This document shows positions 1-7,055 of a stretch of 15,899 bases of DNA, in pieces. How positions within the stretch are numbered: position 1 is the stretch's first letter; every line of letters starts with the position of its first letter. The notes beneath the pieces are model-generated. The model saw only the letters and a program-made list of their open reading frames with translations. It did no database searches and was not told the origin of the DNA. Both the position numbers and the translations under genes were made by a program. The DNA comes from WRCA01 sp964587855 (GTDB lineage Bacteria > Pseudomonadota > Alphaproteobacteria > Rs-D84): contig CAZPLT010000014.1 in the NCBI GenBank assembly GCA_964587855.1, positions 1-15,899 of the forward strand. The letters run 5' to 3'.

Positions 1-1
1 C

Positions 2-292
2 AAAAACATAATATGGGGCGACGCATTAACATTAAAGTGTGTAAATCATCCAGATGAATACATAACTTTTTCAGAATGGTCAGCTGTTAATGGCAGCATG
101 ATCAAACGTCGTGATTTTCGCTTTGAAACTATGCTTGGGGTTGCTAATATAAAACAAGATCGCGAAGGAATGCAGTCTTTGTTTGCCTTTGCGGAATCAG
201 ATTTAGGCGAAGACGTGTTTTCACCAAAACCTGTGCGGGAATACCCAGTAATACATTATTTAAGGATTTATGATGTCGATAACGAACTATAA
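2..292 (+). CDS. C-terminal fragment of a probable DNA methyltransferase / restriction subunit
   Basis: The reading frame is open from the left edge and ends at 292, so only the last 96 residues are seen; an internal ATG at 98 is unlikely to be the true start. The fragment begins with NIIWGDALTLK, a segment I associate with N6-adenine DNA methyltransferase subunits of restriction systems, then an SEWSAVNGSMIKRRDF stretch and a tail ending near VREYPVIHYLRIYD. Its end overlaps the start of the adjacent NPPY methyltransferase gene by about 20 bases, which implies co-transcription. I infer that it is the first methyltransferase-like subunit of the same system. No catalytic motif is visible because the N-terminal part lies outside the window, so the assignment rests on the tail and the neighbours. 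Confidence 0.6.
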   Translation, partial: KNIIWGDALTLKCVNHPDEYITFSEWSAVNGSMIKRRDFRFETMLGVANIKQDREGMQSLFAFAESDLGEDVFSPKPVREYPVIHYLRIYDVDNEL

Positions 293-1778
293 TCCAGATG
301 TTTTAACATGTCTTTCAAATCTGTCCAGTGATGAAATTTTTACACCACCACAGATAGCAAATCGATTGTTGGATTTATTACCGTCGGAAATATGGAAAGA
401 CAAGAATATAACGTTTCTAGATCCATGCTGTGATAATGGTGTGTTTCTGCGTGAAATTGTAAAAAGGCTTAATGTCGGATTAAAAAAAGAAATTCCAAAT
501 TTACAAAAACGATTAAATCATATTATGACTAAACAGGTTTTTGGCTTGGGGATAACAGAAATGACAACCCTGTTATCCAGACGAAGCGTTTATTGCGCAA
601 AACGTGCAAATCATCCAAAATATTCAATTTGTACCGAGTTCAAAGATGAGCAAGGGAATATAAGATATACAGCTGGTAAACATAAATGGAAAAATGGAAG
701 ATGTGAATATTGCGGTGCATCACAGGAAGAATACGATCGCAAAGATGATCTGGAAAGCCACGCATACCAGTTTATTCATACCGACAAGCCACAGGAGTTG
801 TTTAACATGAAGTTCGATATAATTATAGGAAACCCCCCATATCAGCTAAATACTGGCAGCACTTCGGCACAGGCGACTCCCCTGTATAATAAGTTTATTG
901 AGCAAGCAAAAAAATTGAAACCGCGCTACCTGACAATGATTATACCGAGTCGTTGGTATGCCGGCGGAATGGGACTTGACGATTTTCGCTCTTCAATGTT
1001 GGGGGATTCTCGGATTCGTAGGCTTGTAGATTTTCCAAATGCTGGCGATTGTTTCCCTGGGATAGAATTGCGTGGCGGTGTTTGCTATTTCCTTTGGGAT
1101 AGGGATAACAAAGGTGAATGCGAATTCACAAGTATTTCCAATGGAAACGAAAATACAATGACCCGTAAAATGAACGAATACCAAATCTTTATCCGCTGGA
1201 ATCAGGCAGTCCAAATTATTCATAAAGTCCAAAGAAAGAAAGAGCAAACTCTTACGGAAATTGTTTCGGCTGTTAGTCCATTTGGTTTAACAACATCAGT
1301 GCGCGGAGAAGACAAGCCTTTCAAAAACGCACTTACTTTGCATTCCAGTAAAGGAATTGGTTATATCACAGAAAGTGAAATTAAAACAGGAAAAGACCTT
1401 GTGAATAAATACAAAGTTCTTCTGTCTCGTCCGATTTCAGGCAACTTGGAAGTTCCGCCTTTTAAGGTTATTGCATTGCTAAAAGTATTGAAACCGAAAG
1501 AGATTTGTACGCACACTTATCTTGTTGCTGGTAATTATGATAATGAGAAAATGGCTGAAAATCTGAAATCATATTTTGAAACAAAATTTGTACGTTTCTT
1601 GCTGGTTCAAAGTATTTCGGGAATGGATATATCAAAAGATAAGTTTAGATTCGTCCCAATGCAGGACTTCTCCGAAGAATGGACAGATGATAAGCTTTAT
1701 AAAAAATACAATCTGACCAAGGATGAAATTGCCTTTATTGAATCTATGATCCGTCCAATGGAATTAAAAGATGAATAA
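273..1778 (+). CDS. N6-adenine DNA methyltransferase (NPPY type, Eco57I-like)
   Basis: This 501-residue protein has the layout of a SAM-dependent N6-adenine DNA methyltransferase. An opening FTPPQIA segment lies near residue 23, a motif I-like FLDPCCDNGVFL spans about 48-59 (the usual form is DPACGSG), and the catalytic motif IV, IGNPPYQ, lies at about 185-191. Between them are four cysteines (about 108, 120, 144, 147, the last two as CEYC) that could bind zinc. I chose ATG 273 over ATG 270 because AAGGA at 262-266 then has a better spacing; both are possible. The gene starts inside the preceding gene and overlaps the following membrane-protein gene by 8 bases. It probably protects host DNA as the modification arm of a restriction system completed by the helicase-nuclease gene downstream. 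The recognition site cannot be predicted from sequence. Confidence 0.85.
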   Translation: MSITNYNPDVLTCLSNLSSDEIFTPPQIANRLLDLLPSEIWKDKNITFLDPCCDNGVFLREIVKRLNVGLKKEIPNLQKRLNHIMTKQVFGLGITEMTTLLSRRSVYCAKRANHPKYSICTEFKDEQGNIRYTAGKHKWKNGRCEYCGASQEEYDRKDDLESHAYQFIHTDKPQELFNMKFDIIIGNPPYQLNTGSTSAQATPLYNKFIEQAKKLKPRYLTMIIPSRWYAGGMGLDDFRSSMLGDSRIRRLVDFPNAGDCFPGIELRGGVCYFLWDRDNKGECEFTSISNGNENTMTRKMNEYQIFIRWNQAVQIIHKVQRKKEQTLTEIVSAVSPFGLTTSVRGEDKPFKNALTLHSSKGIGYITESEIKTGKDLVNKYKVLLSRPISGNLEVPPFKVIALLKVLKPKEICTHTYLVAGNYDNEKMAENLKSYFETKFVRFLLVQSISGMDISKDKFRFVPMQDFSEEWTDDKLYKKYNLTKDEIAFIESMIRPMELKDE

Positions 1779-2133
1779 CATTCTAATATTTTTACAAAGT
1801 TACTCAAAAATATTTGTCCAATTATTTGGTGTATATTTAATATACAAAAGTTTCTCTAGCAATAATACGATTGTAAAAAAAAGTGGAACGTATTGGGATT
1901 TTAATATTCATTTAGTAACAGCTTTCGTCTCTGAAGATTATAATAAATATGTTGCTCTAATGGTTATAGCGTTTCCAGAAATATTAACTTCCTTAGAAGT
2001 AAACGGTCTTTATATTTATATATTTCTTGGTTTGGGGATCATTTCGCAAATAGCATTTGTTAAAAACTATTTTGTAAATAAAAGAGTTAATAAGATTAAA
2101 TCTATCATAGAAGAGAGTTTAAAAAATGGTTAA
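1771..2133 (+). CDS. Small membrane protein inside the restriction-like operon, function unknown
   Basis: This 120-residue protein is very hydrophobic. A first membrane segment covers about residues 3-26, and a longer hydrophobic stretch from about 60 to 103 probably holds two more, joined by an EVNG turn. The C-terminus is basic and then amphipathic (NKRVNKIKSIIEESLKNG). I recognise no family. It overlaps the upstream methyltransferase and the downstream helicase-nuclease by 8 bases each, so all three are probably translated from one message. The upstream start has no clear Shine-Dalgarno site, which fits translational coupling. A membrane protein in this position is unusual for a restriction system. 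It could anchor the complex at the cell envelope, act as an effector, or be a passenger. Confidence 0.7.
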   Translation: MNNILIFLQSYSKIFVQLFGVYLIYKSFSSNNTIVKKSGTYWDFNIHLVTAFVSEDYNKYVALMVIAFPEILTSLEVNGLYIYIFLGLGIISQIAFVKNYFVNKRVNKIKSIIEESLKNG

Positions 2134-4630
2134 AGATTTCTTTCCGAAACGTCCCGACATTACACCAACAATTTATGCCTATGAATTGGATGGTGTTGAT
2201 ACTCATAAAGGTTTGATCAAGGTTGGATATACCGATCGTGATGCAAATACACGTATTGCAGAACAATTAAAAACATCGCGAGTTAAATATAGGATTTTGT
2301 TAGTTGAATCTGCTATGCGTGAAGATGGTTCAAACTTTGTTGACCATGATGTTCACAAGTTATTGCGCAGCCGTGGCATATTAAATCCAGATGGCGAATG
2401 GTTTAAATGCTCGGTCAAAGATGTTAAATCAGCCATATTATCATTGGTTAAAAATCAAGATTTTGATATTCCAAGAACAAATACCTTTGGTATGCGCCCA
2501 GAACAGCAAGAAGCCGTTGAAAAAACAATGGCATATTTCAATAGTTTTAAAAAAGAAAACCCAAATAAAACACCACACTTTCTGTGGAATGCAAAAATGC
2601 GTTTTGGAAAAACCTTTACTGCATATAAACTTGCCCAAAAGATGGGATGGAAAAAGATTTTGGTTTTAACTTTTAAACCAGCCGTCCAAAATGCATGGAA
2701 AGAAGACCTGGAGTCACATGTTGATTTTAATGGATGGAAATTTATTACATGCTCTAATCATGATGAAAAGCCATCTTTATTTGATCAAAAAAAGAATAAA
2801 GATGGCCCAATGGTTGCTTTTGGTTCTTTCCAGGATTTATTGGGTAAAAACAAAGTTGGTGGTATCAAGGCAAAAAACGAATGGATTCATACCACTAATT
2901 GGGATTGTGTGATTATGGATGAATATCATTATGGTGCATGGCGCGATAATGCAAATGACCTGTTTGAAGCAGACACAGATGATGAGAAAGGGTTTAATAT
3001 AAAAGACTATGATGAAAATAATATGCCGATCACAACTGGGGCATATTTATATCTGTCTGGAACGCCGTTTAGGGCAATCGCTAGTGGCGAATTTATAGAA
3101 GAACAGATATATAACTGGACTTATTCTGATGAACAACGCGCAAAAGAAAATTGGAATAAGAAACAAGGCCCTAATCCGTATTTGTCTTTGCCACGCATGG
3201 TTATGTTAACTTATCAACTGCCTGACGCCATCAAGGAAATTGTAGTAAATGGAGAATTTAACGAGTTTGATCTGAATGTTTTCTTTTCCGCCGAAGGTAA
3301 TGGTGATAAAGCAAAGTTTAAATATGAATCTGAAGTTCAAAAATGGTTAGATTTAATTCGCGGTTCATTTTTAGAGACAACCGTTGACAATCTAAAATTG
3401 GGCGCGCACAAGCCTCCTATGCCTTTTTCTGATGCACGTTTGCTAGAACTTCTTACACACACTTTCTGGTTTTTGCCATCTGTTGCCAGTTGTTATGCTA
3501 TGAAAAATATTTTAGCGAAACGACAAAATACATTTTATCATGATTACAAAGTTATTGTTGCTGCTGGAACACAGGCTGGTATCGGTGTCCAAGCATTGTT
3601 CCCAGTGTTTGAAGAAATGGACGATCCATTAAAAACAAAAACAATCACATTATCTTGTGGAAAATTAACAACTGGTGTATCTGTTAAGCCATGGTCTGGG
3701 ATATTTATGCTGCGTAATTCATCAAGTCCAGAAACTTACTTCCAGGCCGCATTTCGCGTTCAAACGCCTTGGACTATTAAAAACCCAGATGATAAATCCC
3801 CCAATAAAATAGATATATTAAAAGAGGAATGCTATGTCTTTGATTTTGCCCCAGATCGTGCGCTTCGTCAGATTGCTGATTATAGTTGCCGTCTTGATAT
3901 AAATGAGTCAAATCCAGAGAAAAAAGTTGCTGATTTTATAAAGTTTTTACCTGTCCTGGCGTATGATGGCAGTTCTATGAAACAAATAGATGCGGCTGGC
4001 GTATTAGATATGGCAATGTCCGGCACTACAGCAACATTGCTAGCGCGACGTTGGGAAAGTGCATTGTTAGTAAATGTTGATAATAATACCCTTAGCAGGC
4101 TTATGAATAATAAAAAAGCTATGGAAGCATTAATGAGTATAGAAGGGTTTCGTAATCTAAATACGGATATAGAAACTATCATCAACAAATCTGATAGTGT
4201 TAAAAAACTAAAAGAAAAAGCAAACGACCATGAATTAACGAAAAAAGAAAAAGAACATCTTACTGATGAGGAAAAAGAATACAAAAACTTGCGTAAACAA
4301 GTTCAAGAGAAATTAATAAAATTTGCAACAAGAATACCGGTATTTATGTATTTGACTGATTATCGTGAAGCCTCATTAAAAGATGTTATTACGCAACTTG
4401 AGCCAGGTTTATTTAAGAAGGTTACTGGTTTAGAAATTAAAGATTTTGAATTATTAGTTTCTTTGGGTGTATTTAATAGTTCAATGATGAATGATGCCGT
4501 CTATAAATTTAAACGTTACGAAGATGCGAGTTTAGAATATACAGGCATAAATCGTCATGTTGGTGAAGATTTGGGTCTGTATGATACAGTAGCTAAACGT
4601 AATGATATAAAGATAATCGAACAAAAATAA
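2126..4630 (+). CDS. GIY-YIG/T5orf172-like nuclease domain fused to DEAD/DEAH-type helicase (restriction subunit)
   Basis: This 834-residue protein has two recognisable parts. Residues about 15-105 resemble the T5orf172 branch of GIY-YIG nucleases: IYAYEL, then KVGYT, an arginine in the following helix, and a conserved-looking HDVHKLL near 74. From about 122 a superfamily 2 helicase core follows: a Q-motif-like GMRPEQQEAV, Walker A as AKMRFGKT (156-163), motif II as DEYH (265-268), SGTPFRA as motif III, and a second lobe with KLTTGVSV and ETYFQAAFRVQ. A lysine/glutamate-rich, probably coiled region lies near 690-735. The gene begins inside the upstream membrane-protein gene, with AGAGAG at 2112-2117 as a ribosome site. 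I infer an ATP-dependent restriction subunit that translocates and cleaves DNA lacking the methylation made upstream. Catalysis by the N-terminal domain is unproven. Confidence 0.85.
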   Translation: MVKDFFPKRPDITPTIYAYELDGVDTHKGLIKVGYTDRDANTRIAEQLKTSRVKYRILLVESAMREDGSNFVDHDVHKLLRSRGILNPDGEWFKCSVKDVKSAILSLVKNQDFDIPRTNTFGMRPEQQEAVEKTMAYFNSFKKENPNKTPHFLWNAKMRFGKTFTAYKLAQKMGWKKILVLTFKPAVQNAWKEDLESHVDFNGWKFITCSNHDEKPSLFDQKKNKDGPMVAFGSFQDLLGKNKVGGIKAKNEWIHTTNWDCVIMDEYHYGAWRDNANDLFEADTDDEKGFNIKDYDENNMPITTGAYLYLSGTPFRAIASGEFIEEQIYNWTYSDEQRAKENWNKKQGPNPYLSLPRMVMLTYQLPDAIKEIVVNGEFNEFDLNVFFSAEGNGDKAKFKYESEVQKWLDLIRGSFLETTVDNLKLGAHKPPMPFSDARLLELLTHTFWFLPSVASCYAMKNILAKRQNTFYHDYKVIVAAGTQAGIGVQALFPVFEEMDDPLKTKTITLSCGKLTTGVSVKPWSGIFMLRNSSSPETYFQAAFRVQTPWTIKNPDDKSPNKIDILKEECYVFDFAPDRALRQIADYSCRLDINESNPEKKVADFIKFLPVLAYDGSSMKQIDAAGVLDMAMSGTTATLLARRWESALLVNVDNNTLSRLMNNKKAMEALMSIEGFRNLNTDIETIINKSDSVKKLKEKANDHELTKKEKEHLTDEEKEYKNLRKQVQEKLIKFATRIPVFMYLTDYREASLKDVITQLEPGLFKKVTGLEIKDFELLVSLGVFNSSMMNDAVYKFKRYEDASLEYTGINRHVGEDLGLYDTVAKRNDIKIIEQK

Positions 4631-4642
4631 AAGGGCTTTATT

Positions 4643-4693
4643 ATGAATAATAAAATCAATGGGGATACAGGGGAGAAATGTCCGCGATTTTAA
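4643..4693 (+). other. Possible 16-codon leftover reading frame
   Basis: Twelve bases after the helicase gene stop, ATG at 4643 is preceded by AAGGG at 4631-4635 and opens a 16-residue frame, MNNKINGDTGEKCPRF, before TAA. The GEKCPR piece resembles the opening of small cysteine/proline proteins I have seen elsewhere, which suggests a truncated gene whose remainder was lost. It overlaps the end of the leftward gene at 4656-4865, so both cannot be fully functional without sharing bases. The evidence is weak. Confidence 0.2.
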
Positions 4694-4865
4694 TTTCATA
4701 TTTTTCAAGCGGTGTTCGCAGATGTCTGGTGGTGCTTAATCTTCTTTCCAGGCGTTCTTGTGCCAATGTCTCGGTCATTTTTTCTGGAGTAGGTATTTTG
4801 GGGTTAAAAGAATTTTCTAATTCCAAATATTCCTGCCACATTTCTTGGTTATTCTGAATTGTCAT
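4656..4865 (-). CDS. Small hypothetical protein (69 aa), second gene of a leftward pair
   Basis: This encodes 69 residues, rich in Glu and Arg, with no membrane segment and no motif I recognise; the middle (EKMTETLAQERLERRL) would form a charged helix. I think the gene is real because its ribosome site (GAGGG, minus strand) lies directly after the stop of the gene at 4878-5102, with a normal gap of about nine bases to the ATG. The two therefore look like a translationally linked pair. The pair runs convergently toward the helicase gene. No function is proposed. Confidence 0.5.
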   Translation of the reverse strand: MTIQNNQEMWQEYLELENSFNPKIPTPEKMTETLAQERLERRLSTTRHLRTPLEKYEIKIADISPLYPH

Positions 4866-4877
4866 GGTGTTTTGCCC

Positions 4878-5102
4878 TCACACGTGTATACAGGGGTTGA
4901 AGTTGTTTGACTTTTCGATAACACTCATACGTTTTGTATAAAATTCTTCACAAGTTTTATAAGGGAGCCATAACTGGTCTTTGAGGTTTTCCATAATGTT
5001 AATTATTTCGTCCCTCGTTTTTTTAGAATATTCATACAAACTTAATCGTCTTGATTCGTATTCAACTGGTTTGTCAAAAAAGTTTTGTTCGTCCTGACTC
5101 AT
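4878..5102 (-). CDS. Small hypothetical protein (74 aa), first gene of a leftward pair
   Basis: This encodes 74 residues, soluble and highly charged, beginning MSQDEQNFFDKPVEYESRRL and with a likely helical middle (TRDEIINIMENLKDQLW). A clear ribosome site (AAAGGAA, minus strand) lies about five bases before the ATG, which supports a real gene. It is followed by another small gene whose ribosome site abuts this stop codon. I recognise no family. A small two-gene cassette beside a restriction-like operon could be a regulator, an anti-restriction pair or a toxin-antitoxin pair, but nothing in either protein decides between these. Confidence 0.55.
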   Translation of the reverse strand: MSQDEQNFFDKPVEYESRRLSLYEYSKKTRDEIINIMENLKDQLWLPYKTCEEFYTKRMSVIEKSNNFNPCIHV

Positions 5103-5207
5103 TTCATTTCCTTTTTGTATAAGTCTATATATGTTTTAATAAACACAAGTTCGTCTCTATTATAATTTTAATTGTTTATTGCTGTGTTAGGTGCTATTAT
5201 TAATTTG

Positions 5208-5379
5208 CCTTGGTAGAACAAGGTTGGGCTTTATAACCCATCTATACACGTCAGAGTAGACGTAAAAACTCCAACTCATGGTTGGAGTGTGTGAATAATG
5301 CGCTTGCGCAAAATAAGCACGCAATTTGTATAGATTGTTATAAAACTCCAACCGCCTTTATTTTAAGGGCGGTCTTTTT
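5208..5379 (+). ncRNA. Candidate structured leader or small RNA with several hairpins, ending in a terminator
   Basis: No convincing gene lies between 5103 and 5395, but the right part is densely structured. Hairpins are CCTTG/CAAGG (5208-5223), TGGG/CCCA (5225-5240), ACGTC/GACGT (5248-5263), ACTCCAAC/GTTGGAGT (5268-5288, eight perfect pairs), TGCGC/GCGCA (5299-5310) and the terminator at 5351-5379. ACTCCAAC recurs at 5345-5352, so the strand at 5280-5288 can pair with either copy. The second choice would use bases of the terminator stem. This could be an attenuating leader for the gene starting at 5396, or an independent small RNA ending at the terminator. I do not recognise an Rfam family. 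The left part, 5103-5207, is AT-rich and I see nothing firm in it. Confidence 0.45.
5351..5379 (+). terminator. Strong intrinsic terminator upstream of the gene at 5396
   Basis: ACCGCCTTTA (5351-5360) pairs with TAAGGGCGGT (5364-5373) over ten positions with one G:T pair, and five T residues follow at 5375-5379. It lies only 16 bases before the ATG at 5396, with the ribosome site of that gene directly after it. It therefore either ends a separate small RNA or attenuates the downstream gene. Confidence 0.8.
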
Positions 5380-5395
5380 AATACAGGAGTTTAGT

Positions 5396-5839
5396 ATGAA
5401 AAAGAAAACCGTAATTTTGTCACTAGCTATTGTATCTATAACCAGTGTTTTTGTATGGTATTTTGGTTTTTATAGACCAAGGCGTATACAAATCCAAGAA
5501 ATGGCGGAAAGCCTTGCGAAACAATCAGATGAACTATATAAATACATATTTATAAGTGATGATAATGTCATATCTATATGTCAAAAAGAGATTATTAAAT
5601 CAAAAGACATATCAGATAATATTAAAGGCATATATATATGTAAATGCACTGTGCCCTTAATTCGCGCAGGTGTCGCAGATCAATATTTAAATACCGGGTC
5701 AAAAACACGGCAAGAATTTGAACAAATTATAAAAAATCTAAAAACACACAATAAAGCTGTAATTAAATTAGCCATATCTTCTTGTAAAACGGAACAAGAA
5801 ATGATTGGCGTTGCAGGGCAAAAAGAAATGTATAAATAA
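5396..5839 (+). CDS. Membrane-anchored small protein of unknown function
   Basis: The frame is open from further upstream, but I take ATG 5396 as the start because AGGAG lies at 5385-5389 with ideal spacing and because a terminator and hairpins occupy the region before it. The 147-residue product begins MKKKTVILSLAIVSITSVFV, a signal anchor or signal peptide with an uncleaved look. The remainder is mostly helical and polar, with cysteines near residues 61, 82, 84 and 130, and is likely periplasmic. I recognise no family. The next gene, 33 bases downstream, also encodes a membrane protein, so the two may form a small operon whose expression depends on read-through of the terminator. Confidence 0.65.
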   Translation: MKKKTVILSLAIVSITSVFVWYFGFYRPRRIQIQEMAESLAKQSDELYKYIFISDDNVISICQKEIIKSKDISDNIKGIYICKCTVPLIRAGVADQYLNTGSKTRQEFEQIIKNLKTHNKAVIKLAISSCKTEQEMIGVAGQKEMYK

Positions 5840-5871
5840 TCATAAATGGATATTTTTTAAAAAACTTTTGG

Positions 5872-6294
5872 ATGAAGAGATTTATATTATCTTTTTTAAT
5901 AGTTTTACCTTCGGCTTTCCTTTCTGTTTATTTGCCGACCTCATCGGGGTTATATTTTGATGTTGGAATAAGGATGGGAAACCTTATTATGATAATGGCT
6001 TTTTTGTTCGCAGTTATTATATTTGCATTGTTTTTAACAATACCTGTATTTATATCTTGGGAAAAGAACAAAAAGAATAAAAGCGGAATAATAGCTTTAA
6101 CTTTATTATGGATGCCGTTGTCAGTTATTGTTAATCCGGTTATTATAATAATATTAGGAATGGGCAATAAAAGTTTTGAATTTGCTATAGGTTCTATAAT
6201 ATGGATATCCACTTATATAGCTCCATTATTATGGGCATTAGTTGCAAAATCAAAAAATTCTAAGTCAAGTAAAGAATATATAGGTATTAGTTAA
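5872..6294 (+). CDS. Polytopic membrane protein of unknown function
   Basis: This 140-residue protein has about four membrane-spanning stretches (roughly residues 3-22, 37-62, 73-97 and 104-124), a short basic loop (WEKNKKNKSG) between the second and third, and a lysine/serine-rich tail. I see no catalytic motif. The ribosome site is weak. It follows the membrane-anchored gene by 33 bases in the same direction. Both may act together in the envelope, but nothing links them to a known system. Confidence 0.6.
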   Translation: MKRFILSFLIVLPSAFLSVYLPTSSGLYFDVGIRMGNLIMIMAFLFAVIIFALFLTIPVFISWEKNKKNKSGIIALTLLWMPLSVIVNPVIIIILGMGNKSFEFAIGSIIWISTYIAPLLWALVAKSKNSKSSKEYIGIS

Positions 6295-6377
6295 TGATAG
6301 TTAATGGTGTATATTAGATATAACCAATGTATTATTTGGGTTTTTGTTTATAAATTACGAGTCAAGAGCTTGAACGT

Positions 6378-6404
6378 ATTAGATTTCTAATGTTTTTTGT
6401 CTTT
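6378..6404 (+). terminator. Weak candidate terminator after the membrane-protein pair
   Basis: ATTAGA (6378-6383) and TCTAAT (6386-6391) form a six-pair AT-rich hairpin followed at once by a T-rich run on the + strand. The stem is weak and has only one G:C pair, but position and T tract fit the end of the transcript from the genes at 5396-6294. Confidence 0.35.
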
Positions 6405-6441
6405 TTTAATCGTTTTTGTAAACATACTTGACCATGTAAAG

Positions 6442-6942
6442 TCAAGAGAATAAATCTTCACCTAATATAAATGGATCATTAATGATTTTATTGTTTGTAA
6501 TGGTTATTTCCTTTGTTATGTATGTATAAACATGACTTGAATAGACTTTTTTAACCATAATGTCGTTACCAAAGGACTTTTGACTGAATAATTTATCTAT
6601 ATCGCTTTCCCATATATCGAATCCAAGAGATGTAGATATTTTCTTAAGTTTGTGTATTACCAATTCAATATCTATATTCTGTTTTAAACCAAGAATAAAA
6701 TGTGCATGTAGATTTTTGTACCTTCCAAGTTCTTTAAATCCAATGAAGAAGAAGTATTTAGTATAAAGTTTATACCAGTGTCTTCCGATTTCACTTTTGA
6801 ACAATAAACGAAATATTGGTTTGCAGCGCATGCTTAGCCCAATTTTTGTTTTAGGTGGTGTTTTAAATCGGATGGAGAGAAATAAAACCTCTTGTTTACA
6901 AGAATTGTCTAACCAAGTCTGTATTTCTTTTAATTTATCCAT
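6442..6942 (-). CDS. Minimal HUH endonuclease (rolling-circle Rep-like)
   Basis: This 166-residue protein carries all three motifs of single-tyrosine HUH nucleases in order. A motif 1-like FLSIRF lies at 21-26; motif 2 is LHAHFIL with metal-binding His79 and His81, preceded by Glu71; motif 3 is YITK with candidate nucleophile Tyr141 and Lys144. Such proteins nick one strand at a replication or transfer origin and stay joined to the 5' end. There is no helicase domain, as in some plasmid, inovirus or insertion-sequence proteins. I chose ATG 6942; an in-frame TTG at 6948 is possible, but the GAG upstream fits the ATG better. It lies in the same leftward run as an excisionase-like gene, so it may replicate an excised element. 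It could also be a domesticated regulator. Confidence 0.7.
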   Translation of the reverse strand: MDKLKEIQTWLDNSCKQEVLFLSIRFKTPPKTKIGLSMRCKPIFRLLFKSEIGRHWYKLYTKYFFFIGFKELGRYKNLHAHFILGLKQNIDIELVIHKLKKISTSLGFDIWESDIDKLFSQKSFGNDIMVKKVYSSHVYTYITKEITITNNKIINDPFILGEDLFS

Positions 6943-7055
6943 ATTCAATACTCTAAAAACTACGCATTATTTGGGCATAGTATTTATTGATTTAACTTTG
7001 TATTAAGAAGATAGCCATGATAAGCACAGGTCTTTATACAGAGTGATAGTTTTAT

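Noticed and set aside
3880..4284. 134-codon leftward frame inside the helicase gene
   Set aside because: It lies fully opposite a well supported coding region and its product is low-complexity Ser/Phe, as expected of an antisense shadow.
4882..5251. Nine-base inverted pair ACGTGTATA (4882-4890) and TATACACGT (5243-5251) as possible element ends
   Set aside because: Too short over this distance to exclude chance, with no transposase and no target duplication seen.
5213..5290. tRNA-like look of the segment with GGTAGAACA and GGGCTTTATAACCC
   Set aside because: The anticodon-like loop would have eight bases, there is no matching acceptor stem, and the following hairpin has a five-base loop, not a T loop.
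5282..5395. Longer N-terminus for the membrane-anchored protein starting at 5282
   Set aside because: It would run through the hairpins and the terminator; AGGAG before ATG 5396 and the signal anchor immediately after it fix the start.
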